From NCBI GenBank assembly GCA_950097265.1, contig CATNDJ010000010.1, forward strand, positions 1 to 64,000: a stretch of 64,000 bases of DNA, in the 5' to 3' direction. The position numbers and the translations under genes are program-made. Source of the DNA: an uncultured Oscillibacter sp. GTDB lineage: Bacteria; Bacillota; Clostridia; Oscillospirales; Oscillospiraceae. Positions within the stretch are counted from its first letter, which is position 1. Each line of letters opens with the position of its first letter. The notes beneath the pieces were generated by a model, which saw only the letters and a list, made by a program, of their open reading frames with translations, had not been told where the DNA came from and ran no database searches. This document shows positions 17,228-24,816 of the stretch, piece by piece.

Positions 17228-18406
17228 ATGAAAAGAATTTTCCTGCCCCTGCTGGCCGCTCTCTGCCTGATCCTCCCGGCCCGGGCGGCGGACTTTTACG
17301 ACCTCCCGGAGGACCACTGGGCCCATGCGGAAATTCAGCGGGCCCTGGACGCCGACGTGGTGAACGGCTACGGCGACGGCTCCTTCCAGCCCACCCGGGA
17401 GGTCACCGCCGCCCAATTCTGCGCCATGCTCACCCGGTCCTTCCTGACGGAGGAATACGCCGCCGCCAAGGAGGGGAAGTACCAGGCCATGGAGGCCTGC
17501 CGCCCCGTTCTCGCGGGCACGTCGGTGGAGAAGACCTGGCGGGACCTGGGGAAGCGCTGGGACCGCTATGTGAATGAGCCTCTCAGCCGCTATGACATGG
17601 CCCAGATCATCTACAACCTCGCCTCTAAAAAGGACGCGGCCCCCGGCGAGAAATCCGCCCAGGCCGCCGTGCCGGAGATCGGAGACTGGAAGGAAATTCC
17701 CCAGGACTTCCGTGCCGCTGTTTCCACCTGCTGGTCTATGGGTCTCCTCCGAGGCCAAAGCGACGGCCGCTTCGCCGGGGAGGGCCACCTGAACCGGGCC
17801 CAGGCCGCCGTCATCTGGTTCCGGCTGGACGATCTGTTCAACGGTCCCTACAGGGGCCCGGAGGACCCGGACGCGGGGGTGGAGGTCCAGGAGATGCCCG
17901 CCTTCGGCCTCCAGGGGGACGAGACGGTCCAGGAGATGATGAGCCGGGTGAACCGGGCCACGCCCCCCTGTGAGGAGGGCCGCCTGCCCAACGGCAAGGC
18001 CCGGACGGAAGAGAACGTCCGGGAGCTGCTGGACCTGGCGAAGCAGGGCTGCCCCGGCGGCACGGTCTGGAGCGACACCCTGCGCTACGACTACCGCTGC
18101 CCCCGGTTCGCCCCCACCCGGGGCTGCCTGGCCTTCGGGCTGGCGGTCAGCGACTTCGTCTTCGGTGAGGAAGCGCCCTTCACCCAGTACCGGGAGATTC
18201 CCGCCCTGTCCGTGGGCGACGTGCTCCACATTCGGGGCGGCGACGCGGAGCGGGTGCTGATCCTCACCGGCGTGGACCGGGAGGGAGATTCCTACACCGC
18301 CTGTGAGCTGGAGAAGAACGGGAAGGTGAACTGGGACGAATGGGGCTCCCTCTCCGGCCTGATCGACATCACCGGCTTTACCATGGTATACAGCCGCTGG
18401 AAGTAA
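17228..18406 (+). CDS. SLH-domain secreted protein with papain-like C-terminal domain
   Basis: A 392-residue exported protein. The signal peptide is 'MKRIFLPLLAALCLILPARA'. About 22-200 holds S-layer-homology repeats ('DLPEDHWAHAEIQRALDADVV', 'GYGDGSFQPTREVTAAQF', 'SMGLLRGQSDGRF') that anchor proteins to cell-wall polymers. The C-terminal 150 residues have 'GGTVWSDTLRY', 'TRGCLAFGLAVSDFVFG' and 'LSVGDVLHI...VLILTGVD', a layout like CHAP/NlpC cysteine hydrolases. In that layout I would expect a His before 'VLILTGV', but Arg stands there, so activity is doubtful. The start at 17228 follows 'aaaaggag'. The assignment of the last domain is tentative. Confidence 0.85.
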   Translation: MKRIFLPLLAALCLILPARAADFYDLPEDHWAHAEIQRALDADVVNGYGDGSFQPTREVTAAQFCAMLTRSFLTEEYAAAKEGKYQAMEACRPVLAGTSVEKTWRDLGKRWDRYVNEPLSRYDMAQIIYNLASKKDAAPGEKSAQAAVPEIGDWKEIPQDFRAAVSTCWSMGLLRGQSDGRFAGEGHLNRAQAAVIWFRLDDLFNGPYRGPEDPDAGVEVQEMPAFGLQGDETVQEMMSRVNRATPPCEEGRLPNGKARTEENVRELLDLAKQGCPGGTVWSDTLRYDYRCPRFAPTRGCLAFGLAVSDFVFGEEAPFTQYREIPALSVGDVLHIRGGDAERVLILTGVDREGDSYTACELEKNGKVNWDEWGSLSGLIDITGFTMVYSRWK

Positions 18407-18413
18407 AAAAGAA

Positions 18414-18634
18414 GGGCCGCCCTGAGGGCGGTCCTTCAGGCTGTCAAAAAAGTATTTTTGACAGCCTGAGCAAGTTTTCAAAACCCGTGGGAAGTTTTGA
18501 AAACTTAGAATTTGAATGGCGCAGGAAACCCTTCCTGGGTTTCCCGCGCATACCCTTCCTTCCCGTCGAATCGGTCTTCAGCGCTTTCCGGCAAACGGGG
18601 AGGGCCGCCCCTGGGGCGGTCCTTTCCGTTTGCC
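18414..18634. repeat. Cluster of five consecutive inverted repeats between genes
   Basis: Five hairpins in 220 bases: GGGCCGCCC/GGGCGGTCC (18414-18434); a perfect 14-base palindromic pair CAGGCTGTCAAAAA (18437-18468); a perfect 13-base pair AAGTTTTCAAAAC (18472-18506); GCGCAGGAAACCC with one mismatch (18519-18549); and a 20-22-base pair GGCAAACGG...CCGTTTGCC (18590-18634). The first probably terminates the SLH gene. The others are far more than a terminator needs and look like a dispersed intergenic repeat. No convincing gene is present. Confidence 0.8.
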
Positions 18635-18635
18635 C

Positions 18636-18664
18636 TTGCAAACCTCTTTTTCTGGTGCTATGAT
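18636..18664 (+). promoter_or_regulatory. Sigma-A promoter of the Hsp70/J-like operon
   Basis: TTGCAA (18636-18641), a 17-base spacer and TATGAT (18659-18664), starting right after the last inverted repeat. I see no CIRCE-type heat-shock operator. Confidence 0.8.
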
Positions 18665-18695
18665 ATCCACAGCAAGCAATGAGAGGGGGCGCGGC

Positions 18696-20426
18696 ATGGC
18701 AATCATCGGCATCGATCTGGGCACCACCAACTCCCTGGCCGCCGTCTGGCGGAACGGAAAAAGCGAGCTCATCCCCAACGCCGCCGGGGAGGTTCTGACG
18801 CCCAGCGTGGTCAGCGTGGACGGGGACGGCAGCGTCCTGGTGGGCCGGGCGGCCCGGGACCGCCTCATTTCCCATCCGGAGCGCACCGCCGCCCGGTTCA
18901 AGCGCTTCATGGGCACGGACAAGACCTACGCCCTGGGCGGCCGGACCTTCACGCCGGAGGACCTGTCCTCCCTGGTGCTCCGCTCCCTCCGGGAGGACGC
19001 GGAGGCCTACCTGGGAGAGCCGGTGGACGAGGCGGTGGTCAGCGTTCCCGCCTACTTCGCCGAGGCCCAGCGGGCCGCCACGAAGCGGGCCGCGTCTCTC
19101 GCGGGCCTGAAGGTGGAGCGGCTGGTAAACGAGCCCTCCGCCGCCGCGGTGGCCGGGCACATCGGCCAGGGGGAGGAAGACAAGGTCTGCCTGGTCTTCG
19201 ACCTGGGGGGCGGCACCCTGGACGTGTCCCTGGTGGAGCGCTTCGGAAACGTGGTCAGCGTCACCGCCGTCAGCGGGGACAACCGGCTGGGGGGCGCGGA
19301 CTTCGACCTGGCCGCCGCCCGGGGCTTCTGCGAGGACTGCGGGCTGGACTTCGAGAGCCTGGCCCCCCGGCAGCGGGAACTGCTGATCCGCCAGGCGGAG
19401 ACCTGCAAAATGGCCCTGACGAACCAGGAGCTGGTCATTATGTCCGTGGACGACGGGACCATCTCCGCCGCCCTGACCCTCTCCAACGAGTGGCTGATCC
19501 GCAAGTGCGGGGCCCTCTTCCGGCGGATGGCGGCCCCCATCCAGCGGGTCTTCCTGGACAGCGGCGTCTCTCCCCAGGAGCTGGACGACCTGGTGATGGT
19601 GGGCGGGTCCAGCCATATGCCCGCCGTCCGGCGCTACATCGCCCGGACGCTTCACAAGGAGCCCGCCAAGGACAGCCGCCCCGACACCGCCGTGGCCCTG
19701 GGGGCCGGAATCTGCGCCGGGATGAAGGCCCGGGCGGGGGACCTCCGGGAGCTGGTGCTCACCGACGTGTGCCCCTTCACCCTGGGGGTGGCCCGGTACA
19801 ACGAGAGCGAGCGGGACCGGGACCTGATGAGCCCCATTATCGAGCGCAACAGCGTCCTGCCCTCCAGCAAGATGGGCGTTTACTACACCGTTCGGGACGG
19901 CCAGGACAAGGTGGACATTCTCATCTACCAGGGGGAAAACCGCTACTGCGCGGACAACACCCTGCTGGGAAAGCTCCAGCTCCCCGTGCCTCCCGCCCCC
20001 CGGGGGAGGCAGTCGGTGCGGGTCCGCTTTACCTACGACATCAACGGACTTCTGGAGGTGGAGGCGGTCAACGAAACCGGGCGGGCGGAACGCCTGGTTC
20101 TCCAGAACAAGGACATGACCCCCCAGGAGGCGGAGCGCCGCCTGAAGGAGCTGGCCCGCCTGAAGCTCCACCCCCGGGAGCAGGAGGAATACCGGGCCAT
20201 GACGGCCCGGGGCGAGCGGCTGTACGCCGTCACCGTGGGCGGCCTCCGGGAGCAAGTGGGAGCCCTGCTGGATTGGTATCAGAGGGTCCTCTCCACCCAG
20301 GAGGCCCTGAAAATCGCCAAGGCCACGAGGCGCCTGGACCGCTTCTTCGACCAGGCGGAGGCCTATCTGGGGGACGCGGCCCTGCCGCCGCCGGAGCCCC
20401 TGGGCGATGAGGAGGAGGACCTGTGA
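18696..20426 (+). CDS. HscC-type Hsp70 chaperone (DnaK paralogue)
   Basis: A 576-residue Hsp70. The ATPase domain has 'IGIDLGTTNSLAAVW' (residues 4-18), 'VVSVPAYFAEAQR', 'NEPSAAAVA', 'FDLGGGTLDVSL' and 'MVGGSSHMP'. A substrate-binding domain follows, but the helical lid is short and the protein ends in an acidic tail. Together these match HscC-like paralogues rather than housekeeping DnaK (about 610-640 residues). The next gene, overlapping by four bases, encodes a J-like membrane protein, which is the same pairing as E. coli HscC with DjlB/DjlC. The ATG at 18696 matches the Hsp70 N-terminus; its ribosome site 'gagaggggg' is acceptable. Confidence 0.9.
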   Translation: MAIIGIDLGTTNSLAAVWRNGKSELIPNAAGEVLTPSVVSVDGDGSVLVGRAARDRLISHPERTAARFKRFMGTDKTYALGGRTFTPEDLSSLVLRSLREDAEAYLGEPVDEAVVSVPAYFAEAQRAATKRAASLAGLKVERLVNEPSAAAVAGHIGQGEEDKVCLVFDLGGGTLDVSLVERFGNVVSVTAVSGDNRLGGADFDLAAARGFCEDCGLDFESLAPRQRELLIRQAETCKMALTNQELVIMSVDDGTISAALTLSNEWLIRKCGALFRRMAAPIQRVFLDSGVSPQELDDLVMVGGSSHMPAVRRYIARTLHKEPAKDSRPDTAVALGAGICAGMKARAGDLRELVLTDVCPFTLGVARYNESERDRDLMSPIIERNSVLPSSKMGVYYTVRDGQDKVDILIYQGENRYCADNTLLGKLQLPVPPAPRGRQSVRVRFTYDINGLLEVEAVNETGRAERLVLQNKDMTPQEAERRLKELARLKLHPREQEEYRAMTARGERLYAVTVGGLREQVGALLDWYQRVLSTQEALKIAKATRRLDRFFDQAEAYLGDAALPPPEPLGDEEEDL

Positions 20427-22228
20427 GCTGGCCCTGGAACGAGCTGGGACTCTCCGGCCCGGCGGGCCTGCCGGAAATCCGGAAAGCCTACGCCGAAAGG
20501 CTGAAGGCCGCCCACCCGGAGGAGGACCCGGAGGGCTTCCAGCGCCTCCACGCCGCCTATCAGGAGGCCAGCCGCTATGCCCGCCGGAGCGCCCGGCAGA
20601 CCGCTGAGGAGCCCGCCTTGGAAACGGAGGCCCCGCCGGAGGAGGAAGCGGCGGCCGGGCGGGACTATGGCGGGCCTCCGGAGGAAGAAGCGAAGGCCCC
20701 GGAGCCCCAGGACCCCCAGTGGGACTACGACGAACTCCTGGAAGCGGAGGCCGGGCCCGCCGGAGCGCCGGAAGCGCCCCCGGCCCCGGAGTGGGACTTC
20801 GAGCGCCTCTTCGCCGAGGGGGAAGAGGAAGCCCAAGAGGCCCGCCGCCGGAGGCTGGAGGACCTGCGCCACAAGAACTGGGCCCGCTACGCCCCTCAGG
20901 CCCGGCTGCGGCGGGAGGGGGAGGACGCCTGGCCCGCCGTGCTGGCGGCGGTCCGGGCCCTGGAGCTTCTGGAGCGCTCCGGCGCGCCGCCGTCTCAGTG
21001 GCGGCGGTTTCTGGACAGCTCCGTCTTTTTGAGCGTCCGGGCCGACATGGACTTCGTCTTTTTGCTGGAGGACTTTCTGGAGCAGCACCCGGACCTGTCC
21101 CCGGAAATCCGCCGGGCCGTCTTCAACGCCTACGAGGCCCAGAACGCCTCCAAGTACCCGGCCTACAAGCCCCTCTACCGCCTCCTGGGCGTCAAGCGGG
21201 AGGACACGCGGCGGGCCGCCAGGGCGAAAAGCGGCTGGCGGAACGCCTGGCGGAGCTATCCCCCCTGGCGGAAAGCCGCCGTCGTAGTCTGCTTCACCAT
21301 CCTGGCGGTGTTCCTCTCCATCGGCATCGGCGTCAACCTGCAAACCGCCCGGGAGGACCGCGCCGCCCGGCGAGAGGCCGAACACTGGACGGAGACGGCC
21401 CCCCAGTGGCTGGAGGAGGACTTCGGCGAGCCCTTCGTCCACGCCGTGTCCGGGGATATCTTCGCCCCGGCGGCGGACCCGGACCTGTACTTCCACGCCT
21501 CCCCCCGGGGGGAGCGGTCGGAGGGCTGGCCGGGCTATCAGACCAATTACCCCCACATCCTGGTGAGGCGGGCCCTGGAGGACTTCGCCCGGGAGCGGGA
21601 GCTGGACCTGGACCTTGCCTCCTACTCCCACGAGATCGGGGACGCGCCGGGGGCCTACCTCCTGAACCTCCCCCTGCTGGGGGCGGAGGAGGACGTGGCC
21701 GCCCTGGGGGCCTTGCTGGAGGACCTCTCCCGCCAGGACTGGTATCAGGTTCCCCTGGTTTCCCCCCAGGGCGAGGCGGAAATTTTGGCTCGGGAGCCGG
21801 TGAAGTACACGGTGTTCCTGTGCCACCGGGGCCTGGCCTTCTACGAAGCCCCGTCCCAGGAGGGCTTTGACACGGAGGAGGCCCTGGGGCTCTACGCCCA
21901 GGCGGGCCCCGCCCTCTGCCGCTATATCTTGGAGCAGAGCGGCCTGGCGGATGAGCACCTGGGAGAGGGAACCTACGTCCTCCAGGACCGGGAGCCGGTG
22001 GAGCTGGGAGACGGGACCTTCTTTCAGGTTCACGGCGTGGACAAGGACACCGGGGAACTCAAGGTGCAGTATCTCCTGGCCTCCGGCGGCGGGACGCTCT
22101 TCTGCGTCCCCCGGGAGAAGATGGAGGGAATCCGCTCCGTCATTGATCTGTACCGGGGCACGCCCCGGACTCTGGAGCTGAACAAGCTGGGCCTCGTCAT
22201 GGTGACGGACCAGGTGCCCGGCGAATAA
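20423..22228 (+). CDS. Membrane-anchored J-domain-like cochaperone (DjlB/DjlC-like)
   Basis: A 601-residue protein. Residues 1-50 are a short J-like domain ('WNELGLSGPAG', 'IRKAYAERLKAAHPEEDPEGF'). The canonical HPD reads HPE here. A Pro/Glu/Ala-rich linker follows (about 55-135), then a helical region, then one membrane segment near residue 290 ('AAVVVCFTILAVFLSIGIGV'), and a soluble C-terminal domain of about 300 residues with no recognised family. It starts with GTG overlapping the Hsp70 stop (GTGA), so the pair is made together. The expected role is to bring the Hsp70 to the membrane. The client is unknown. Confidence 0.8.
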   Translation: MSWPWNELGLSGPAGLPEIRKAYAERLKAAHPEEDPEGFQRLHAAYQEASRYARRSARQTAEEPALETEAPPEEEAAAGRDYGGPPEEEAKAPEPQDPQWDYDELLEAEAGPAGAPEAPPAPEWDFERLFAEGEEEAQEARRRRLEDLRHKNWARYAPQARLRREGEDAWPAVLAAVRALELLERSGAPPSQWRRFLDSSVFLSVRADMDFVFLLEDFLEQHPDLSPEIRRAVFNAYEAQNASKYPAYKPLYRLLGVKREDTRRAARAKSGWRNAWRSYPPWRKAAVVVCFTILAVFLSIGIGVNLQTAREDRAARREAEHWTETAPQWLEEDFGEPFVHAVSGDIFAPAADPDLYFHASPRGERSEGWPGYQTNYPHILVRRALEDFARERELDLDLASYSHEIGDAPGAYLLNLPLLGAEEDVAALGALLEDLSRQDWYQVPLVSPQGEAEILAREPVKYTVFLCHRGLAFYEAPSQEGFDTEEALGLYAQAGPALCRYILEQSGLADEHLGEGTYVLQDREPVELGDGTFFQVHGVDKDTGELKVQYLLASGGGTLFCVPREKMEGIRSVIDLYRGTPRTLELNKLGLVMVTDQVPGE

Positions 22229-22239
22229 AGCGCGAACAA

Positions 22240-22266
22240 GGGCGGGCCCTTACGGGCCCGCCCTTT
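22240..22266 (+). terminator. Intrinsic terminator between convergent genes
   Basis: A ten-pair stem (GGGCGGGCCC / GGGCCCGCCC) with loop TTAC and a short T run. It lies between the J-like gene and convergent prmA. Confidence 0.82.
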
Positions 22267-22273
22267 GGCGTAT

Positions 22274-23227
22274 TTATTGGCAGGTAAAGGCATACCAGCC
22301 GTTGTCCTCCCGCCGCTCCCGGATGGTTACTCCGTTGGCGGTCAGGGCGTTTGCCGTCTCGTCCGCCCGGCCCTCGATGATGCCGGAGCAGAGGAAGGTC
22401 CCGCCGGGGGCCAGCAGCCCCCGGACCCGGGGAGCCAGGGCGATGATGACGTCCGCCACGATGTTGGCCAGCACGATGTCATAGCCTCCGCCGGTTTTCT
22501 CCGCCACAGTCTCGTCCGTCAGGATGTTCCCCACCAGGATGTCCAGCCGGTCCGGGCCGATGCCGTTCAATCCGGCGTTCTCCCGGGCGGCGGTGCGGCA
22601 CTTGTCGTCGATGTCCACCGCCAGGGCGGACCCGGCCCCCAGCCGCAGAGCCGCCACGGACAAAATACCGCTGCCGCAGCCCAGGTCCAGCACCCGCTCC
22701 CCGCCCCGGACCAGGCCTTCCAGGGCCGTCAGGCACAGGCGGGTGGTGGCGTGGGCCCCGGTGCCGAAGGTCAGCCCCGGGTCCAGGTAGAGGGGCGCCC
22801 GGTCCCCCGGGTCCGCCTCCTCCCACTGGGGGACCACCAGCAGCCGCTCCCCGATTTCCATGGGCTTGTAGTACTGCTTCCAGTTGTTCTCCCAGTCCGC
22901 GTCCTCCACGTCCTCCAGGGTCATCAGCAGGGTTCCCAGGTCCCGGCCCTCCCGCTTCAGGCCCTCCAGGGCGATGCGGACCTCTCCCAGCTTGGCGAAG
23001 CCCGCCTCCCGGGCCTCCAGGTAGAAGGTGATCCGGGACCGGCCCACCATGCGGCGCTCCAGGTCCTCGTCCACGTAGTCCCAGTAGTCGCGGTTGTTCT
23101 CCAGGAAGTCCTGGAACTCCTCCCCGTCCTCGACCATCACGCCGTCCACGTCCAGGGAGGACAGCAGGGCCTGGACCGTGTCCAGCCCGGCGTGGTTCGT
23201 GTCGATGTGCACTTCCAGCCAGCGCAT
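22274..23227 (-). CDS. prmA: Ribosomal protein L11 methyltransferase
   Basis: A 317-residue SAM-dependent methyltransferase that trimethylates L11. The N-terminal substrate-binding domain starts 'MRWLEVHIDTNHAG'. The C-terminal methyltransferase domain has 'DPGLTFGTGAHATTRLCL', SAM motif I 'VLDLGCGSGILS' and 'DIVLANIVADVI' (the NxxA/V catalytic region). It is the last gene of the minus-strand DUF1836-degV-prmA group, 20 bases after degV. Confidence 0.95.
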   Translation of the reverse strand: MRWLEVHIDTNHAGLDTVQALLSSLDVDGVMVEDGEEFQDFLENNRDYWDYVDEDLERRMVGRSRITFYLEAREAGFAKLGEVRIALEGLKREGRDLGTLLMTLEDVEDADWENNWKQYYKPMEIGERLLVVPQWEEADPGDRAPLYLDPGLTFGTGAHATTRLCLTALEGLVRGGERVLDLGCGSGILSVAALRLGAGSALAVDIDDKCRTAARENAGLNGIGPDRLDILVGNILTDETVAEKTGGGYDIVLANIVADVIIALAPRVRGLLAPGGTFLCSGIIEGRADETANALTANGVTIRERREDNGWYAFTCQ

Positions 23228-23247
23228 GTCAAACCGCCTTTCTCATC

Positions 23248-24126
23248 TCAGCGGCTCCGCCCCACGAAGAACAGGGCCATGACCCCCGCCCCTGTGTGGC
23301 TGCCGATGACCGGGCCCACGTAGCTGATATGGATGGTTTTGGTGCCGAAGCGGCGGCGGATCTCCTCCGCCAGGAACTCCGCCTCCTCCAGGCAGTCCCC
23401 GTGGCTGATGAAGACGGGCCCGTGCTCCGGGTCCAGAGCGTCCTTTTCCATATGGTCCGCCAGGGCCAGCAGGGAGGCCTTCCGCCCCCGGCACTTCTCC
23501 ATGGGGATCAGCCGCCCCTGGTCGTCCACGTGGAGCACGGGCTTGACGGACAGCATGGTCCCGAACAGGGCCGCCGCGGCGCTGACCCGGCCGCCCCGCT
23601 TCAGGTGGTTTAGGTCGTCCACGGTGAACCAGTGGCAGACGCGGCCCTTGGTCCTCTCGACGTAATCCCAGAGCTCCTCCAGGGTCGTTCCCCGTTTCTT
23701 CTCCCGGGCGCAGAGCCAGACGAAGAGCCCCTGGCCCATGGAGGCGCACAGGCTGTCCACCACCCGGACCTTCCGCCCCGGGAAGGACTCCTCCAGCTCC
23801 CTGGCGGCGATGACGGCGGACTGGTAGGTGGTGGAGAGGGCGGAGGAAAAGCACAGGCAGAGGATGTCCTTCCCCGCCTCCAGAACGGGACGCATGGCGG
23901 CGTCGAACTCCCCCACGTTGACGGCGGAGGTCACCGGCATGGCCCCGTCCCGTACCCTATCGTAAAATTCCCGAAAACCGATCTCGCTGCCGTCCAGCAG
24001 GTTCCGGTACTCCTTTCCCTCCAGCTCCAGCCGCAGGGGCAGCACCTCCAGCCCCAGCTCCTCCGCCATGCCGGCGGGGAGGTCGCAGCAGCTGTCGGTC
24101 ATGATCACATACTCAGACACGTTCAC
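23248..24126 (-). CDS. DegV family fatty-acid-binding protein
   Basis: A 292-residue DegV protein. These bind fatty acids and, in Firmicutes, present them to the FakA fatty-acid kinase. The motif 'IMTDSCCDLP' at the N-terminus, 'TSAVNVGEFDAAM', 'FSSALSTTYQSA', 'DSLCASMGQG' and 'HLKRGGRVSAAAALFG' are all family features. It starts with GTG and overlaps the upstream DUF1836 stop by four bases. No fakA is nearby. Confidence 0.93.
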   Translation of the reverse strand: MNVSEYVIMTDSCCDLPAGMAEELGLEVLPLRLELEGKEYRNLLDGSEIGFREFYDRVRDGAMPVTSAVNVGEFDAAMRPVLEAGKDILCLCFSSALSTTYQSAVIAARELEESFPGRKVRVVDSLCASMGQGLFVWLCAREKKRGTTLEELWDYVERTKGRVCHWFTVDDLNHLKRGGRVSAAAALFGTMLSVKPVLHVDDQGRLIPMEKCRGRKASLLALADHMEKDALDPEHGPVFISHGDCLEEAEFLAEEIRRRFGTKTIHISYVGPVIGSHTGAGVMALFFVGRSR

Positions 24127-24680
24127 TCACGCTCCTTTTCTTTTTTCCCTTTCGCGGCGGGCTCCTTCCTCTCCCGGAGGAGGGCCACGCAGCGGCTCCC
24201 CGCCACGCCGGCGGCATAGCTCAGCAGGGCAAAGTGGATGGCGGCGTCCGCCAGGGCGGGGTCGTCCAGCTCCCGGTCCCCCACCCGGGACGCCAGCTCG
24301 TCGGCAGTGATGTTCAACGCCTGATCCAGACTCCGGCAGAAAGCGCCGTAGCCCTCCCGCACCGGGCGGTCCTGAAGCTCCTCCCGGATAAGCAGGTCCA
24401 TGTCCCGGGTGGACATGACCCGCTTTAAGACGCAGATGGCGGTAAAGTAGGCCAGGTGCTCCCGGCCGTACTTTTTCCCCTCGGCCCGGGGGGCCAGGCC
24501 GCTTTTCGTGTAGTTGTTCACCATGGCGGCGGTGAGCCCGTCATCCCCGTCAAAGCGGATAACCTGCCGGTCCATGTAGGAGAGAACCTGGTCCATGTAC
24601 AGGGAGAAGTCCGGAAGCTGCTCCCAGTCCACGGGCCGCTGGTCCCGGAGGCGGGCTTGAAGGTCGGTCAAATCGTTCAT
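24123..24680 (-). CDS. DUF1836 protein (putative DNA-binding)
   Basis: A 185-residue protein of the DUF1836 family, often described as MerR-like. The diagnostic core is 'LPDFSLYMDQVLSYMDR' followed by 'LTAAMVNNYTKSGL' and 'KKYGREHLAYF'. That core reads as a winged helix-turn-helix arm, so DNA binding is plausible but not shown. The C-terminus is Lys/Glu-rich. It is first in the operon with degV and prmA. Confidence 0.85.
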   Translation of the reverse strand: MNDLTDLQARLRDQRPVDWEQLPDFSLYMDQVLSYMDRQVIRFDGDDGLTAAMVNNYTKSGLAPRAEGKKYGREHLAYFTAICVLKRVMSTRDMDLLIREELQDRPVREGYGAFCRSLDQALNITADELASRVGDRELDDPALADAAIHFALLSYAAGVAGSRCVALLRERKEPAAKGKKEKERE

Positions 24681-24720
24681 GCCTCGTCCTTTCTTGAAGT
24701 TCCGTTTTCTTCACAATCGG

Positions 24721-24745
24721 AAAACCGCCCGGCGGGGCCGGGCGG
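24721..24745 (-). terminator. Hairpin with T run upstream of the DUF1836 gene
   Basis: The minus-strand transcript has an eight-pair stem (CCGCCCGG / CCGGGCGG) followed by TTTT. It lies downstream of mnmE and can end its transcript. It also lies just downstream of the promoter at 24758-24786, so it could attenuate the DUF1836 operon. Confidence 0.65.
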
Positions 24746-24757
24746 CTCACAATGGTT

Positions 24758-24786
24758 ATTGTAACACCGGGACGCGGTTTTGTAAA
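24758..24786 (-). promoter_or_regulatory. Candidate promoter of the DUF1836-degV-prmA operon
   Basis: On the minus strand: TTTACA (24781-24786), a 17-base spacer and TACAAT (24758-24763). Confidence 0.65.
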
Positions 24787-24816
24787 CCACATTTTGGGGG
24801 ATTGAAAAACATATTT

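Noticed and set aside
18407-18695. CRISPR array
   Set aside because: The repeats are inverted pairs of different sequence, not equal direct repeats with spacers, and there are no cas genes.
18516-18695. Upstream extension of the Hsp70 gene to 18516
   Set aside because: The extension crosses two hairpins and the promoter. Hsp70 proteins start at the 'IIGIDLGTTN' block, which follows the ATG at 18696.
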